This document shows, one piece after another, positions 33,030 through 42,250 of a stretch of DNA of 64,000 nucleotides (the stretch's first letter is position 1; every line of letters begins with the position of its first letter). The stretch covers positions 4,605,184-4,669,183 of the forward strand of contig NC_012669.1 of NCBI RefSeq assembly GCF_000023105.1, written 5' to 3'. This DNA is from Beutenbergia cavernae DSM 12333. GTDB taxonomy: Bacteria > Actinomycetota > Actinomycetes > Actinomycetales > Beutenbergiaceae. A model generated the notes under the pieces. That model searched no databases, was not told where the DNA came from, and saw only the letters and a list, made by a program, of their open reading frames with translations. Both the position numbers and the translations under genes were made by a program.

Positions 33030-34505
33030 GTGACAGGCGCAGGACCAGGGGAGCACCCTCCGCGAGACCGCGAGTCCGCGGAGCGAGACCCGGGGCGGGG
33101 TTCACGAGACCCGGGCGGACCGCGCGACCGCGAGCTCGCGCCACGGGACGACGCCACGCCGCCGCCCGCGCACGCGGGCGTCTGGGCGGACCTGCGCGCG
33201 CTGCTGGCGGGGTCCGGCTTCCGCAAGCTGTTCGCGGTCCGGCTCGTGTCGCAGGCGGGCGACGGGATGTTCCAGGTCGGGCTGGCCTCGCTGCTGTTCT
33301 TCTCGCCCGAGTCGCAGGGGACGGCTGCCGCCATCGCCGGCGCGTTCGCCGTGATGCTGGCGCCGTTCACGATCGTCGGACCGTTCGCGGGGGTGCTGCT
33401 CGACCGCTGGCAACGGCGCCAGGTGCTGGTGTGGGGCAACGCGGTGCGCGTCGTCCTGACGCTGGGCATGGCGGCGCTCATGCTCGCGGGTGGCGTGAGC
33501 GGCTGGATCTACGCGGTCGGGCTCGCCGCGCTCTCGGTCAACCGGTTCCTGCTCGCGGGCCTGTCGGCGGGTCTGCCGCGCGTCGTCGACCGCCCGCTGC
33601 TGCTGACGGCGAACTCGATCACCCCGACGCTCGGTGCCGGTGCAGCGTTCGTCGGCGGCGGGATCGGGTTCGTGCTCGGTCTCGCGTTCGAGCCGGGCCG
33701 GGTCAAGGACTCGTCGGCGCTCGTGTGCGCGGCCGTCGTCTTCGCTGTCGCGTCCCTGCTGGCGCTGCGACTCGGCCGCACGCAGCTCGGCCCGGATCGC
33801 CCGGCCGAGGCGTCCGTCCACAGCGAGATCGCGAAGGTCGCGCGAGGCCTGGTCGACGGCGCCCGGTACCTGGCCGCGCGCCGCACGCCCGGTCAGGCGC
33901 TGCTCGCGATGGCGACGCACCGGTTCCTGTACGGCGTCGTCTTCATCGCGTCGATCCTCATCGCCCGCAACCTGCTCGACCCGGGGAACCAGGACGCCGG
34001 GCTCGCGACGTTCGCCGTCGTCGTCGGCCTCACCGGCGCCGGCGGCGCTGTCGCGATGGTCCTCACGCCGACGCTGTCGCGGCACACGGGGCCGCAGGCG
34101 TGGATCGCGATCATGCTGCTGCTCGCCGCGGCGAGCCAGCTCCTGCTCGTGACGACGCCGTCGCGCGCCGTGGTCTACGCCGGTGCCGGGCTCCTGGGGC
34201 TGGCCGCGCAGGGGACGAAGATCGCCGTCGACACGATCGTCCAGCGCGACACCGAGGACTCCTACCGCGGGCGCGCGTTCGCGTTCTACGACGTCCTGTA
34301 CAACGCCGCCTTCGTGGGCGCGGCGGCGCTCGCCGCGTTCACGTTGCCCGACACCGGCTGGTCGCGCGCCGTGTTCGTCGCCCTCGCCGTCGCGTACGCG
34401 CTCGCGGCGCTCGTCATGTGGACGCGTGGGGCGCGCTCGCCGCGTCCGGTGGGGAGCGCCGAGGTGTCCGACGTCGGGCCCTCGTCGACCACCCTGCCTG
34501 CCTGA
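33030..34505 (+). CDS. MFS transporter
   Basis: A 491-residue major facilitator protein with about 12 helices, preceded by a ~55-residue Arg/Pro-rich cytoplasmic tail. The sequence FRKLFAVRLVSQAGDGMFQVGLASLL at the start of helix 1 and the loop FAGVLLDRWQRRQVLVWGN (the GxLxDRxxRR motif A) are diagnostic. It resembles the drug/macrolide exporter group. The GTG at 33030 is probably a leaderless start. The stop is followed by the family A palindrome, then the convergent VOC gene. The substrate is unknown. Confidence 0.88.
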   Translation: MTGAGPGEHPPRDRESAERDPGRGSRDPGGPRDRELAPRDDATPPPAHAGVWADLRALLAGSGFRKLFAVRLVSQAGDGMFQVGLASLLFFSPESQGTAAAIAGAFAVMLAPFTIVGPFAGVLLDRWQRRQVLVWGNAVRVVLTLGMAALMLAGGVSGWIYAVGLAALSVNRFLLAGLSAGLPRVVDRPLLLTANSITPTLGAGAAFVGGGIGFVLGLAFEPGRVKDSSALVCAAVVFAVASLLALRLGRTQLGPDRPAEASVHSEIAKVARGLVDGARYLAARRTPGQALLAMATHRFLYGVVFIASILIARNLLDPGNQDAGLATFAVVVGLTGAGGAVAMVLTPTLSRHTGPQAWIAIMLLLAAASQLLLVTTPSRAVVYAGAGLLGLAAQGTKIAVDTIVQRDTEDSYRGRAFAFYDVLYNAAFVGAAALAAFTLPDTGWSRAVFVALAVAYALAALVMWTRGARSPRPVGSAEVSDVGPSSTTLPA

Positions 34506-34530
34506 CGCCGGCGCTCGGCCACCGCGCCGG

Positions 34531-34591
34531 GTGCGGGGTGAGCGTCCGAGTGCGGTGCGTGCCGGTCCGCACTCGGGCGCTCACCCCGCAC
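34531..34591. repeat. 61-bp palindromic intergenic element, family A copy 2
   Basis: The left arm GTGCGGGGTGAGCG plus CCGAGTGCGG (34531-34555) pairs with CCGCACTCGG plus CGCTCACCCCGCAC (34567-34591), with a single non-pair and the 11-nt loop TGCGTGCCGGT. It is the same element as 3112-3170, with a longer perfect stem. It sits between the convergent MFS and VOC genes, where it could end both transcripts. Confidence 0.88.
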
Positions 34592-34607
34592 TCGGCACGG
34601 TTCGACG

Positions 34608-34973
34608 TCAGTCGTCCTGGTAGACGCCGAGCTCGTTGCCGCTCGGGTCCGTGAAGTGGAACCGGCGCCCGCCAGGGAACGAGTACGGCCCCTGGACGAC
34701 GGCGCCGCCCGCGTCCGTCACGGCGACCACGGACGCGTCGAGATCGTCGGAGGAGAACAACAGGAACGGACCGCCCGGCCGCACCGAGTCACCGAGGCTC
34801 AGGCCGCCGACCTCGGGATCGTCGGACGTGGCGCCCCGGATCCCGGCGTACCCCTCGCCGTACGACGTGAACTCCCACCCGAACGCCCGCTCGTAGAACG
34901 CGATCGCCGCGGGCAGGTCCGTCACGGTGAGCTCCACGTAGTCGATCCACCGCCGTGCCGATTTCTCAGTCAT
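34608..34973 (-). CDS. VOC-family (glyoxalase/bleomycin-resistance) protein
   Basis: A 121-residue single-domain VOC protein built from two beta-alpha-beta-beta-beta units. It starts IDYVELTVTDLPAAIAFYERAFGWEF and ends GGRRFHFTDPSGNELGVYQDD, where the late Glu is a typical metal ligand. The function is probably a small-molecule isomerase, lyase or binding protein; the substrate is unknown. The ATG at 34971-34973 has GAGGGAGG upstream. It is divergent from the membrane protein gene at 35197. Confidence 0.85.
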   Translation of the reverse strand: MTEKSARRWIDYVELTVTDLPAAIAFYERAFGWEFTSYGEGYAGIRGATSDDPEVGGLSLGDSVRPGGPFLLFSSDDLDASVVAVTDAGGAVVQGPYSFPGGRRFHFTDPSGNELGVYQDD

Positions 34974-35196
34974 GGGACAGAGCCTCCCTCAGACCTCCGA
35001 CATCCGGGTCGCCGCCATCCGAGCATTCGCCAATCCGGGCATCCGCGACGTGCCGGAGCCACGAGCGGCGCCCCACCGTCACGTCCGCGATCTCCCGCTC
35101 ACGGGGGAGGCGCATCCCCACGCGCGGGGAGGTCGGGCACCGCGCCGCAACGGGACCGTGGAACCACGCCAGATCCCCACGACGAGAGGCACCGCG

Positions 35197-36348
35197 ATGA
35201 CCGCCCGGTCCGCCCCGACCGACCACCCGCCGACCCCCGCCCACGACCACCCCGCACGGGGCGCCGTCGGCCACCCAGCTGGAACCCGGGCCACGCCCGA
35301 CGCCACGCGGCGCCTCACGGGCACCGCGCTCATCACGTCCGCGGTGACGACGACGCTCGTCGGCTTCTTCGCCGCGGCGCCCGACCTCAACCCCTTCCTC
35401 GCGGAGGGCAACGCGCTCGGTCGGGCGCTCCTGCCCGGTCCCGTGCTCACGTGGACCCTCCTCGCCGTCGCACTGCTCGGCCTCGCGACGGCGACCGCCG
35501 CACTCCTCCGGCCCCGGTCGGGCGATGCGGGGCGCCTCGTCGCCCCGGTCGCGGCGCTGCAGGTGGTCGCGTTCGGCTTCCTGGCCCAGGGAGCCCAGAC
35601 GCTCAGCGCCGCCGGCTACCTGATGTCGCTGGCCGTCCCGGTCCTCGTGGTCTGGATGGCCGTGCAGGTCTTCCGCACGCGGCCCGGGTGGCGGATCCCG
35701 ATCGCGCTCGGCGGGGTGCTCGCCGTCGTCGGCATCGTCGTCGCCCGTGACGCGTTCGCCACCCAGCTCGGTGGGGTCATGAGCGGGTTCGCCCGCGAAC
35801 GCTGGGGGCTCCTCGGCGTCGTGATCCCGCTCGCGACGGCGACGGCGTGGGCCGGGTTGGCCCTGCTGCGCGCCTGGCGCCGTGGATCGCTGCATCGCGC
35901 CACCGCCTGGGTGACCCGTCACCGCCGGCTCTTCACCGTGCTCGCCGCCCTCGGCCCGCTGCCGTATGCCCTCGCCCGCCTGACCTGGCTGACACCGTGG
36001 GCGATGTTCGGCGGCGAAGGGGTCCCCCTCTCGGTGAAGATCCAGGGGCTGGCACTCTCCTCCGGCGCCTGGCTGGGCTTCTTCCTCACGCTCGGCCTCA
36101 TCCTGCCCTGGGGCGAACGGTTCCCGCGCTGGTTCCCGCGACGTGCCGGGCAGCCCGTCCCGCCGGCCGCCGCGATCATCCCCGGCGGAATCGTCGCCGT
36201 CATGCTCTCCGGCGCGGCGATCCCGCTCCTCCTCATGATGGGCGCGAGCGGCGCCGTCCTGTTCCCCGCATGGTTCTGGGGGCCGATGCTCGCTCTCGCC
36301 GTGTGGGGCTACGCCGGGCACCGCGCCGGCATCGACGTTTCCCGGTGA
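35197..36348 (+). CDS. Hypothetical polytopic membrane protein
   Basis: A 383-residue protein that I do not recognise. A ~45-residue Thr/Pro/His-rich tail precedes about ten hydrophobic segments, for example LITSAVTTTLVGFFAA, VAALQVVAFGFLAQGAQTL and LAVPVLVVWMAVQVF. The last segment is MLALAVWGYAGHRAG. The frame is open upstream to 34972, but ATG 35197 has GAGAGG 8 nt before it and gives a normal N-terminus. It lies alone between the VOC gene and a large hairpin array. A transport or sensory role is possible, but nothing in the sequence decides it. Confidence 0.75.
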   Translation: MTARSAPTDHPPTPAHDHPARGAVGHPAGTRATPDATRRLTGTALITSAVTTTLVGFFAAAPDLNPFLAEGNALGRALLPGPVLTWTLLAVALLGLATATAALLRPRSGDAGRLVAPVAALQVVAFGFLAQGAQTLSAAGYLMSLAVPVLVVWMAVQVFRTRPGWRIPIALGGVLAVVGIVVARDAFATQLGGVMSGFARERWGLLGVVIPLATATAWAGLALLRAWRRGSLHRATAWVTRHRRLFTVLAALGPLPYALARLTWLTPWAMFGGEGVPLSVKIQGLALSSGAWLGFFLTLGLILPWGERFPRWFPRRAGQPVPPAAAIIPGGIVAVMLSGAAIPLLLMMGASGAVLFPAWFWGPMLALAVWGYAGHRAGIDVSR

Positions 36349-36354
36349 TCCGCC

Positions 36355-36600
36355 GACCGTGTGGTTTCTCCCCCAGCCGCGGGGCTTCGAGGGACCAACC
36401 ACACGGTCGATCCGCGGGCACCCAGACCCCACCCCCCGACCGTGTAGTTCTTCCCCCACCGCCGGGCTTCGAGAGACCAACCACACGGTCGATCCGCGGG
36501 CACCCGGACCCCACCCCCGACCGTGTGGTTTCTCCCCCCACCACGAGCCTCAGGGGACCAACCACACGGTCGGGGGCTCAGGGGGACCAACCACACGGTC
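36355..36600. repeat. Tandem array of GACCGTGTGGTT palindromes
   Basis: Three full hairpin units, 36355-36408, 36438-36490 and 36519-36571, each begin GACCGTGTGGTT (one with GTAG) and end AACCACACGGTC. A fourth right arm is at 36589-36600. The first two are followed by the same spacer (GATCCGCGGGCACCC...GACCCCACCCCC), giving an 81-83 bp period. The array fills the whole gap between convergent genes and probably works as a multi-hairpin terminator, but tandem amplification suggests a repeat element as well. Confidence 0.85.
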
Positions 36601-36605
36601 GGGGG

Positions 36606-37919
36606 TCAACGAGCCTCGGCGAGCTGGGCGGCGAACGCGCGGAGGTCGTCAACGAGCAGCGCCGGCTCCTCGAGCGCCGCGAAGTGGCCGCCGCGCGGCA
36701 TCAGCGTGTACCGCCGCACGTCGAAGAAGCGCTCGACGTACTCGCGCGGCGCCGGTCCGCCGAGATCCGCCGGGAAGAGCGCGATCGCCGTCGGGACCTC
36801 GATCCGGGGCGACCAGTCCGCGGCGGCCGCGCCGGCGTCGTCGCCTGAGCCGGAGCCGGCCGCGTCGCCACCCCACTCGCCGGAGCCGACAGAGCCGTAG
36901 CCGGCCGCGTCGCCGCCCCACCCGCCGGAGCCGCCCGACTCAGCGGCACCCCCCGACTCGGCGACACCTCCCGACTCAGCGGAGCCGCCCCACTCGGCGG
37001 CGTCACCGGAGTCCCACTCGCCGCCGAGCCCCTCGGCGTAGAACCTGAACGACGACCGGACCGTGTTCGTGACCCAGTAGAGCATCACGTTCGTGAGCAC
37101 GTCGTCGTCGGCCAGCGGCGCCTGACTCCAGGCACGGAACTTGTCGCCGAGCCAGCCCGCGAGGCCCACGGGCGAGTCGCTCAACCCGTACGCGAGCTCG
37201 AGCGGTGCTCCCGACTGCACCGTGAAGTAGGACGCACTCTCCGCCCACGCCATCGACGCGCCCAGGTAGGCCCGCTCGGCGTCGGTCGCGGACTCCCGGT
37301 CCACGGTGAACATGTTCGGGAACGGCACGTCGGTGAGGTGCAGGCCGAGGACCCGCTCCGGGTGCGCCCGCGCGATCTCCTGCGCGATGGCGGCGCCCCA
37401 GTCCCCACCGTGCACCACGTATCGCTCGTACCCGAGGCCCGCCATCACCTGGGCGATCGTCTCCGCGACGGCGGCGAGGGTCGCGCCTCCCGGTTCCGGC
37501 TGCTCGGAGAACACGTACCCGGGGAGCGAGGGGACGACGACGTCGAAGGCCGGTCCGTCGTCGTCGTCGCCGTCGCGCCGTGTCAGCCGGTCGACGACGT
37601 GGGCGAACCGGTAGAAGGAGTCCGGCCAGCCGTGCAGGAGGAGGAGCGGGACGGCACCCGGCGCCGCGCTGCGTTCGTGCACGACGTGGACGTCGCGGCC
37701 GTCGACGCGCGCGACGCGGTGCGTCCACCGGTTGAGGCGGTCCTGGACCTCGCTCCAGTCGTAGTGCTCCGCCCAGTGGCTGACGAGTCGGCGGACCTCG
37801 CCGAGCCCGCCGGCTTCGCCGCCGGTCGGCTCGTTCGGCCAGCGGGTGCGCGCGAGGCGCTCGGTGAGGTCGTCGAGCACGGCCTGCGGGACGTCGATCG
37901 TGAGCTCGCGGAACTCCAT
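36606..37919 (-). CDS. Epoxide hydrolase-family alpha/beta hydrolase with Gly/Ser-rich insertion
   Basis: A 437-residue protein. The N-terminal epoxide hydrolase domain (FRELTIDVPQAVLDDLTERL ... TRWPNEP) precedes the alpha/beta-hydrolase core. HG-type segments are LLLLHGWPDSFYRF (oxyanion hole) and YVVHGGDWGAAIAQEIA, with the nucleophile Asp at about 172. The catalytic His is in PRGGHFAALEEP (~410). Residues ~300-367 are a low-complexity insert of WGG/ESGG/GSG repeats between the cap region and the last strands, absent from ordinary members (~380 residues). ATG 37919 has GGAGGG upstream. Confidence 0.85.
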   Translation of the reverse strand: MEFRELTIDVPQAVLDDLTERLARTRWPNEPTGGEAGGLGEVRRLVSHWAEHYDWSEVQDRLNRWTHRVARVDGRDVHVVHERSAAPGAVPLLLLHGWPDSFYRFAHVVDRLTRRDGDDDDGPAFDVVVPSLPGYVFSEQPEPGGATLAAVAETIAQVMAGLGYERYVVHGGDWGAAIAQEIARAHPERVLGLHLTDVPFPNMFTVDRESATDAERAYLGASMAWAESASYFTVQSGAPLELAYGLSDSPVGLAGWLGDKFRAWSQAPLADDDVLTNVMLYWVTNTVRSSFRFYAEGLGGEWDSGDAAEWGGSAESGGVAESGGAAESGGSGGWGGDAAGYGSVGSGEWGGDAAGSGSGDDAGAAAADWSPRIEVPTAIALFPADLGGPAPREYVERFFDVRRYTLMPRGGHFAALEEPALLVDDLRAFAAQLAEAR

Positions 37920-37991
37920 TGTTCGGCCCTCCGGGGCGTCGTCGGGATCGTGAGGCCGACGCTACGCACGGAAGAGGACGAGATCGGTCCG

Positions 37992-39443
37992 CTACTCGCG
38001 TGCGGCCCACCAGGCGAGCAGCTCCGCGCGCGCCACGTCCGGCTCCACGGGCCCCCGTTCCATCCGGAGCTCCAGCAGGAACCGGTACGCCTCGCCGACC
38101 ACCGGGCCCGGCCCGATCCCGAGCGTGGCCATGATCGCCGCGCCGTCGAGGTCCGGGCGGATCGCCGCAAGCTCCTCCTTCTCCGCCAGCTCTGCGATGC
38201 GGCGCTCCAGGTCGTCGTACGCGTGCGACAGCCGCTCCGCCTTGCGCCGGTTGCGCGTGGTGCAGTCCGCGCGGGTGAGGCGGTGCAGCCGCTCCAGCTC
38301 CGGCCCGGCGTCGGTCACGTAGCGGCGCACCGCCGAGTCGGTCCAGGCGCCGTCGCCGTACCCGTGGAACCGCAGGTGCAGCGCGATGAGGGTGGTGACG
38401 TCGGCGATGGTCGCCTTGTCGTAGCGCAGTGCCGCCAGGCGCTTGCGCGCGAGCTTCGCCCCGACCACCTCGTGGTGATGGAAGCTCACCCGCCCACCCG
38501 GCTCGTTGCGACGCGTGGCGGGCTTCCCGACGTCGTGCAGCAGTGCCGCCAGCCGCAGCACCAGGTCCGGTGCCGGCACGGGCCCGTCGGGACCCGTCTC
38601 GAGGTCGATCGCCTGATCGAGCACCGTCAGCGAGTGCTCGTAGACGTCCTTGTGCCGGTGGTGCTCGTCGATCTCGAGCTTCATGGCCGGGAGCTCCGGC
38701 AGCACGACGTCGGCCAGCCCCGTCTCGACCATGAGCTCCAGCCCGCGCCGCGGCGCCGGCGCCAGGAGCAGCTTCGTGAGCTCCGCCTGCACCCGCTCCG
38801 CCGAGACGATCGCCAGCCGGCCGGCCATCGCCGTCATCGCCGCCATGACGTCCGGGGCGACGTCGACCCGCAGCTGCGCGGCGAACCTCGCGGCCCGCAT
38901 CATCCGGAGCGGGTCGTCGTCGAACGACTGCTCCGCCGAGACCGGGGTCCGCAGCACGTGCGCGGCGAGGTCGTCGAGGCCGTGGTGCGGGTCGACGAAC
39001 GTGAGGTCCGGCAGCCGGACCGCCATCGCGTTGATGGTGAAGTCGCGGCGGGACAGGTCGCCGTCGAGCGTGTCCCCGTACTCGACGGCGGGCTTGCGGG
39101 AGCCGGCGTCGTACGCCTCGGTGCGATACGTCGTCACCTCGACGACGACGTCCCCGCGGCCGGCGCCGATCGTCCCGAACGCGCGGCCGACGTCCCAGAC
39201 GGCGTCCCCCCACCGAGCGAGGATCGCCTCGGTCTGCTCGGGTCGCGCCGACGTCGCGAAGTCCAGGTCGGAGCTGCCGCGGCCCAGGAACGCGTCCCGC
39301 ACCGGGCCGCCGACGAGCGCGATCTCGTGGCCGCCCGCGGCGAACAGGTCGCCCAACGGGTCCACGTCGGCGGCGATGCCGGCGAGCACGCCGAGCGCCG
39401 TCCGCATGAGCTGCGCGGGGCGCTGTGCCTCGGGCGTGGGCAT
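37992..39443 (-). CDS. pcnA: CCA tRNA nucleotidyltransferase
   Basis: A 483-residue class II nucleotidyltransferase that adds or repairs the 3' CCA end of tRNA. The catalytic head is ALVGGPVRDAFLGRGSSDLDFATSARPEQ with the two Asp ligands. It is followed by YRTEAYD, RRDFTINAMAVR and the RNA-binding DDPLRMMRAARFAAQL. The C-terminal HD domain contains YEHSLTVLD and LRLAALLHDVGKPATR. This head-plus-HD form is the actinobacterial type. The ATG at 39441-39443 has GGAGG upstream. It is divergent from the NUDIX gene, as Rv3907c-Rv3908 are in M. tuberculosis. Confidence 0.95.
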   Translation of the reverse strand: MPTPEAQRPAQLMRTALGVLAGIAADVDPLGDLFAAGGHEIALVGGPVRDAFLGRGSSDLDFATSARPEQTEAILARWGDAVWDVGRAFGTIGAGRGDVVVEVTTYRTEAYDAGSRKPAVEYGDTLDGDLSRRDFTINAMAVRLPDLTFVDPHHGLDDLAAHVLRTPVSAEQSFDDDPLRMMRAARFAAQLRVDVAPDVMAAMTAMAGRLAIVSAERVQAELTKLLLAPAPRRGLELMVETGLADVVLPELPAMKLEIDEHHRHKDVYEHSLTVLDQAIDLETGPDGPVPAPDLVLRLAALLHDVGKPATRRNEPGGRVSFHHHEVVGAKLARKRLAALRYDKATIADVTTLIALHLRFHGYGDGAWTDSAVRRYVTDAGPELERLHRLTRADCTTRNRRKAERLSHAYDDLERRIAELAEKEELAAIRPDLDGAAIMATLGIGPGPVVGEAYRFLLELRMERGPVEPDVARAELLAWWAARE

Positions 39444-39563
39444 CGCGGGTGGTCCTCCGGGGACGGTGGTGGACGGAGCGCGTCAAGGGTGCCATGCGCG
39501 ACGCCGGCACACGCAACCGGCCCGTCCGGCGCCCGGCTCCGGCACGGCGCGGAGCGACTCATT

Positions 39564-39569
39564 TACAGT
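39564..39569 (+). promoter_or_regulatory. -10 element of the NUDIX-DUF6049-murJ operon, leaderless
   Basis: TACAGT ends 6 nt before the ATG at 39576. There is no ribosome-binding site, so the operon mRNA probably begins at the start codon. No clear -35 is visible. Confidence 0.5.
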
Positions 39570-39575
39570 GTCAGC

Positions 39576-40100
39576 ATGTCCTCGCAGTCCCCGGCCCAGC
39601 CCGCGGCCGGCCGACCAGCACCGCCGACGGTGCGGCTCGAGCGACCCACGGCCGCGCTCCCGGTGGTCGACGAGACGTCTGCCGGGGGGCTCGTCGTGGA
39701 CGTCGTCGACGGCGCCGCGTACACCGCCGTCATCGCCCGCCGGAACCGGGCGGGCCGTCTGGAATGGTGCCTGCCGAAGGGCCACCTCGAAGGCGCGGAG
39801 ACCGCCGAGCAGGCCGCCGTCCGGGAGATCGCCGAGGAGACCGGCATCACGAGCCAGGTGCTCCGCCACCTCGCCACCATCGACTACTGGTTCGCCGGCC
39901 ACGACCGGCGCGTGCACAAGGTCGTCCACCACTACCTGCTCGAGGCCACCGGCGGTGAGCTCACCACGGAGAACGACCCCGACCACGAGGCGGAGGACGT
40001 CGCGTGGGTCCGCCTCGACGAGGTGTCGGCCCGGCTGGCCTACCCGAACGAGCGGCGCATCGTGGCGACGGCGCGGGACCTCCTCGCCGGACCGCTGTGA
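39576..40100 (+). CDS. NUDIX hydrolase (MutT4-like position)
   Basis: A 174-residue hydrolase of nucleoside diphosphate-X compounds. The NUDIX box is GHLEGAETAEQAAVREIAEE followed by TGI, matching GX5EX7REUXEEXGU. Preceding it are ETSAGGLVVDVVDGAAYTAVIARRN-type strands, and W-C-L-P-K-G marks the substrate loop. A ~25-residue Pro/Ala tail is at the N-terminus. It heads an operon with DUF6049 and murJ, all joined by 4-bp overlaps. The order is the same as mutT4-Rv3909-mviN in M. tuberculosis. The substrate is unproven. Confidence 0.9.
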   Translation: MSSQSPAQPAAGRPAPPTVRLERPTAALPVVDETSAGGLVVDVVDGAAYTAVIARRNRAGRLEWCLPKGHLEGAETAEQAAVREIAEETGITSQVLRHLATIDYWFAGHDRRVHKVVHHYLLEATGGELTTENDPDHEAEDVAWVRLDEVSARLAYPNERRIVATARDLLAGPL

Positions 40101-42250
40101 CCCGGCGCTCCCACCGTCGTTCGGGCGTCCCTCGGGCCGTGGCCGCCGCCCTCGTGGCGCTGCTGGGCCTCGGCGGCGCCGCACTGGCCACCACCCCCGC
40201 CGTCGCTGACGAGGCGGGCGGCGTCTCGGTCGAGATCACCGACCTCCTGCCCGCCGTCGCCCTTCCCGACGACGAGCTCGTGATCCGCGGGACCGTCGAG
40301 AACACCGCGGACTCCGTGCTCGAGGATCCGACGGTGTCCTTGCGCGTCCAGTGGCGCACCCCCAACTGGCGGACGGCGCTGGAGCTGTGGCTCGATCCCG
40401 AGGGTGGGGTGGCGTCGCGCAACGTCGTCACGCAGCCGCTCGACGGCGACCTCGCGCCAGGCGACCGCGTGCCGTTCGAGATCCGGATCCCGGTCGAGGA
40501 GGCGGGTGTCGCGGCGACGGAGAGCTCGTGGGGTGCCCGCGGGCTCGAGGTGCGCGCCGGCGACGCGACGCGCTCCGCCTCCGACCGCACCGTCGGCGTC
40601 TTCTACCCGGACACGGATCCCCTGCCCGCCCCGACGGAGCTGAGCGTGCTGCTGCCGCTCGCGCCCGACGCGTCCGAGTGGGAGGCGGCGCGGGCCGAGG
40701 AACGGCCCGTCGGCGACGTCGCCGCGGAGCGCCTCACGGAGCTGGCCGGTCTCGGCGGGCCGGACGTGTCGTGGGCCCTCGATCCGTCGGTGCTCGCGTC
40801 CGACCCGCTCCCTGCGGAGCCGGACGACGACCCGACCGCCCCGGCCACGGACGGCACCGGGGGGACGACGGACCCTCCGAGCGGCACGGAGGCACCGACC
40901 GACGGCGGGGCCGATGACGACGGTGCCGCGGCCGACGGAGCGGACGCCGTCGCCGACCTGACCCGCACGCTGCGCACCGCGAGCGCCGGCCGCGACGTCG
41001 TCGCTCTCCCGTACGGCGACGCGGACTCCGGGAACGTGATCCGCGCCGGGCAGCCGTCGCTGCTCGCGCAGGCGCGGGAGCGCGGGGCGGGGCTCACGGA
41101 CGAGGCCGACCTGCGCGTCCTCGCCGACGTCGCCTGGCCTGCCGGCGGCGAGCTGGACCAGCAGGTCGCCGACGGGCTCGCCGACGCCGGGTACGACACG
41201 CTCGTGATGCCGAGCTCGCTCGTGGCCCCGACGACGCCGATCACGTACACCCCGACCGGGCGCGCGTCGCTCCCCGCGAGTGACGGGACCACGCTGGACG
41301 CCGCGCTCTGGGACCCGGAGCTGTCGACGGCGCTCGGTGGGGCCGGAACCGACGAGCTCACCTCCCGCCAGCTCCTGCTCGGGCTGACGGCGGTGATCGC
41401 CCGGGAGCGGCCGCTGGACGCCCGCGGGCTGCTCGCCGTCGTCGACCGGGAGGCGATGGCCGACGCCGACCTCGACGCCCTGGCGGAACGCCTCGAGGCC
41501 CTCGAGCAGGCGCCGTGGCTCGACGTCGTCCCGCTGCGCTCGCTGCTCGGCCGCCCGGACGAGGCACTCGACCGTGCTGCACTGCCGGCCGAGGGTGATC
41601 CGCTCGACGACGGCACCGAGCTGACGCTCGCGCGGACGGCGGCGGAGCTGACGCGGGCGGACGGCGTCGCGACCGCCCTCGCCGATCCCGAGCCGGTGCT
41701 GCGCGGCGTGCGGGACGACCTGCTCAGCGTCTCCTCCACGGCCTGGCGCGGCCGGCCCGAGGGCCGGCTCGCGACGCTCGAGGACGCGACGGCGGCGCTC
41801 GACGACGTGCTCTCCGGGATCGGGGTCACGCCACCCGGCAGCCACATCAACCTCATCGCGCAGGAGGGGTCCATCCCGATCGACGTCACGAACGCGCTCG
41901 ACCAGGAGGTGACGGTGACGGTGGTGCTGTCGTCGTCGGACCCGGTGCTCGTGGTCGAGGACACGCCCCAGCTGACGCTGCCGCCCGCGGACGGCGGCAC
42001 ACCGTCCGTCACGACCGTGCGCGTGCCCGTGCACGGCGTGAAGAACGGCGACGTCGACGTGCAGGTGGAGCTGCGGACGCCGAGCGGCACCGTCGTCGGC
42101 GAGGAGGCGTCGTTCGCGATCCGCGTGCGGGCAGACTGGGAGACGGTGGGGACAGCCGTCGTCGCCGGGATCCTCGGGCTGCTGCTGGTGATCGGCCTGT
42201 ACCGGACGATCCGGCGCGGGCCACGCAAGGCGACAGGGGAGCCGTCATGA
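40097..42250 (+). CDS. DUF6049-family secreted/membrane-anchored protein
   Basis: A 717-residue protein conserved before murJ in actinobacteria (Rv3909 position). The start is GTG 40097, overlapping the NUDIX stop by 4 bp. The N-terminus RRSHRRSGVPRAVAAALVAL plus LGLGGAALATTPAVA is a signal peptide. A beta-sandwich domain follows (VSVEITDLLPAVALPDDELVIRG without the last residues). A Thr/Asp/Gly-rich linker lies at ~240-285, and a second Ig-like domain near the C-terminus (INLIAQEGSIPIDVTNAL). One C-terminal helix (TAVVAGILGLLLVIGLYRTI) and a basic tail complete it. The bulk therefore lies outside the membrane. A cell-envelope role with MurJ is inferred; the molecular function is unknown. Confidence 0.85.
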   Translation: MTRRSHRRSGVPRAVAAALVALLGLGGAALATTPAVADEAGGVSVEITDLLPAVALPDDELVIRGTVENTADSVLEDPTVSLRVQWRTPNWRTALELWLDPEGGVASRNVVTQPLDGDLAPGDRVPFEIRIPVEEAGVAATESSWGARGLEVRAGDATRSASDRTVGVFYPDTDPLPAPTELSVLLPLAPDASEWEAARAEERPVGDVAAERLTELAGLGGPDVSWALDPSVLASDPLPAEPDDDPTAPATDGTGGTTDPPSGTEAPTDGGADDDGAAADGADAVADLTRTLRTASAGRDVVALPYGDADSGNVIRAGQPSLLAQARERGAGLTDEADLRVLADVAWPAGGELDQQVADGLADAGYDTLVMPSSLVAPTTPITYTPTGRASLPASDGTTLDAALWDPELSTALGGAGTDELTSRQLLLGLTAVIARERPLDARGLLAVVDREAMADADLDALAERLEALEQAPWLDVVPLRSLLGRPDEALDRAALPAEGDPLDDGTELTLARTAAELTRADGVATALADPEPVLRGVRDDLLSVSSTAWRGRPEGRLATLEDATAALDDVLSGIGVTPPGSHINLIAQEGSIPIDVTNALDQEVTVTVVLSSSDPVLVVEDTPQLTLPPADGGTPSVTTVRVPVHGVKNGDVDVQVELRTPSGTVVGEEASFAIRVRADWETVGTAVVAGILGLLLVIGLYRTIRRGPRKATGEPS

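Noticed and set aside
36355..36600. Possible CRISPR array
   Set aside because: The units are 54-bp hairpins with matching inverted ends at ~82-bp spacing and repeated spacers; spacers in a CRISPR would differ.
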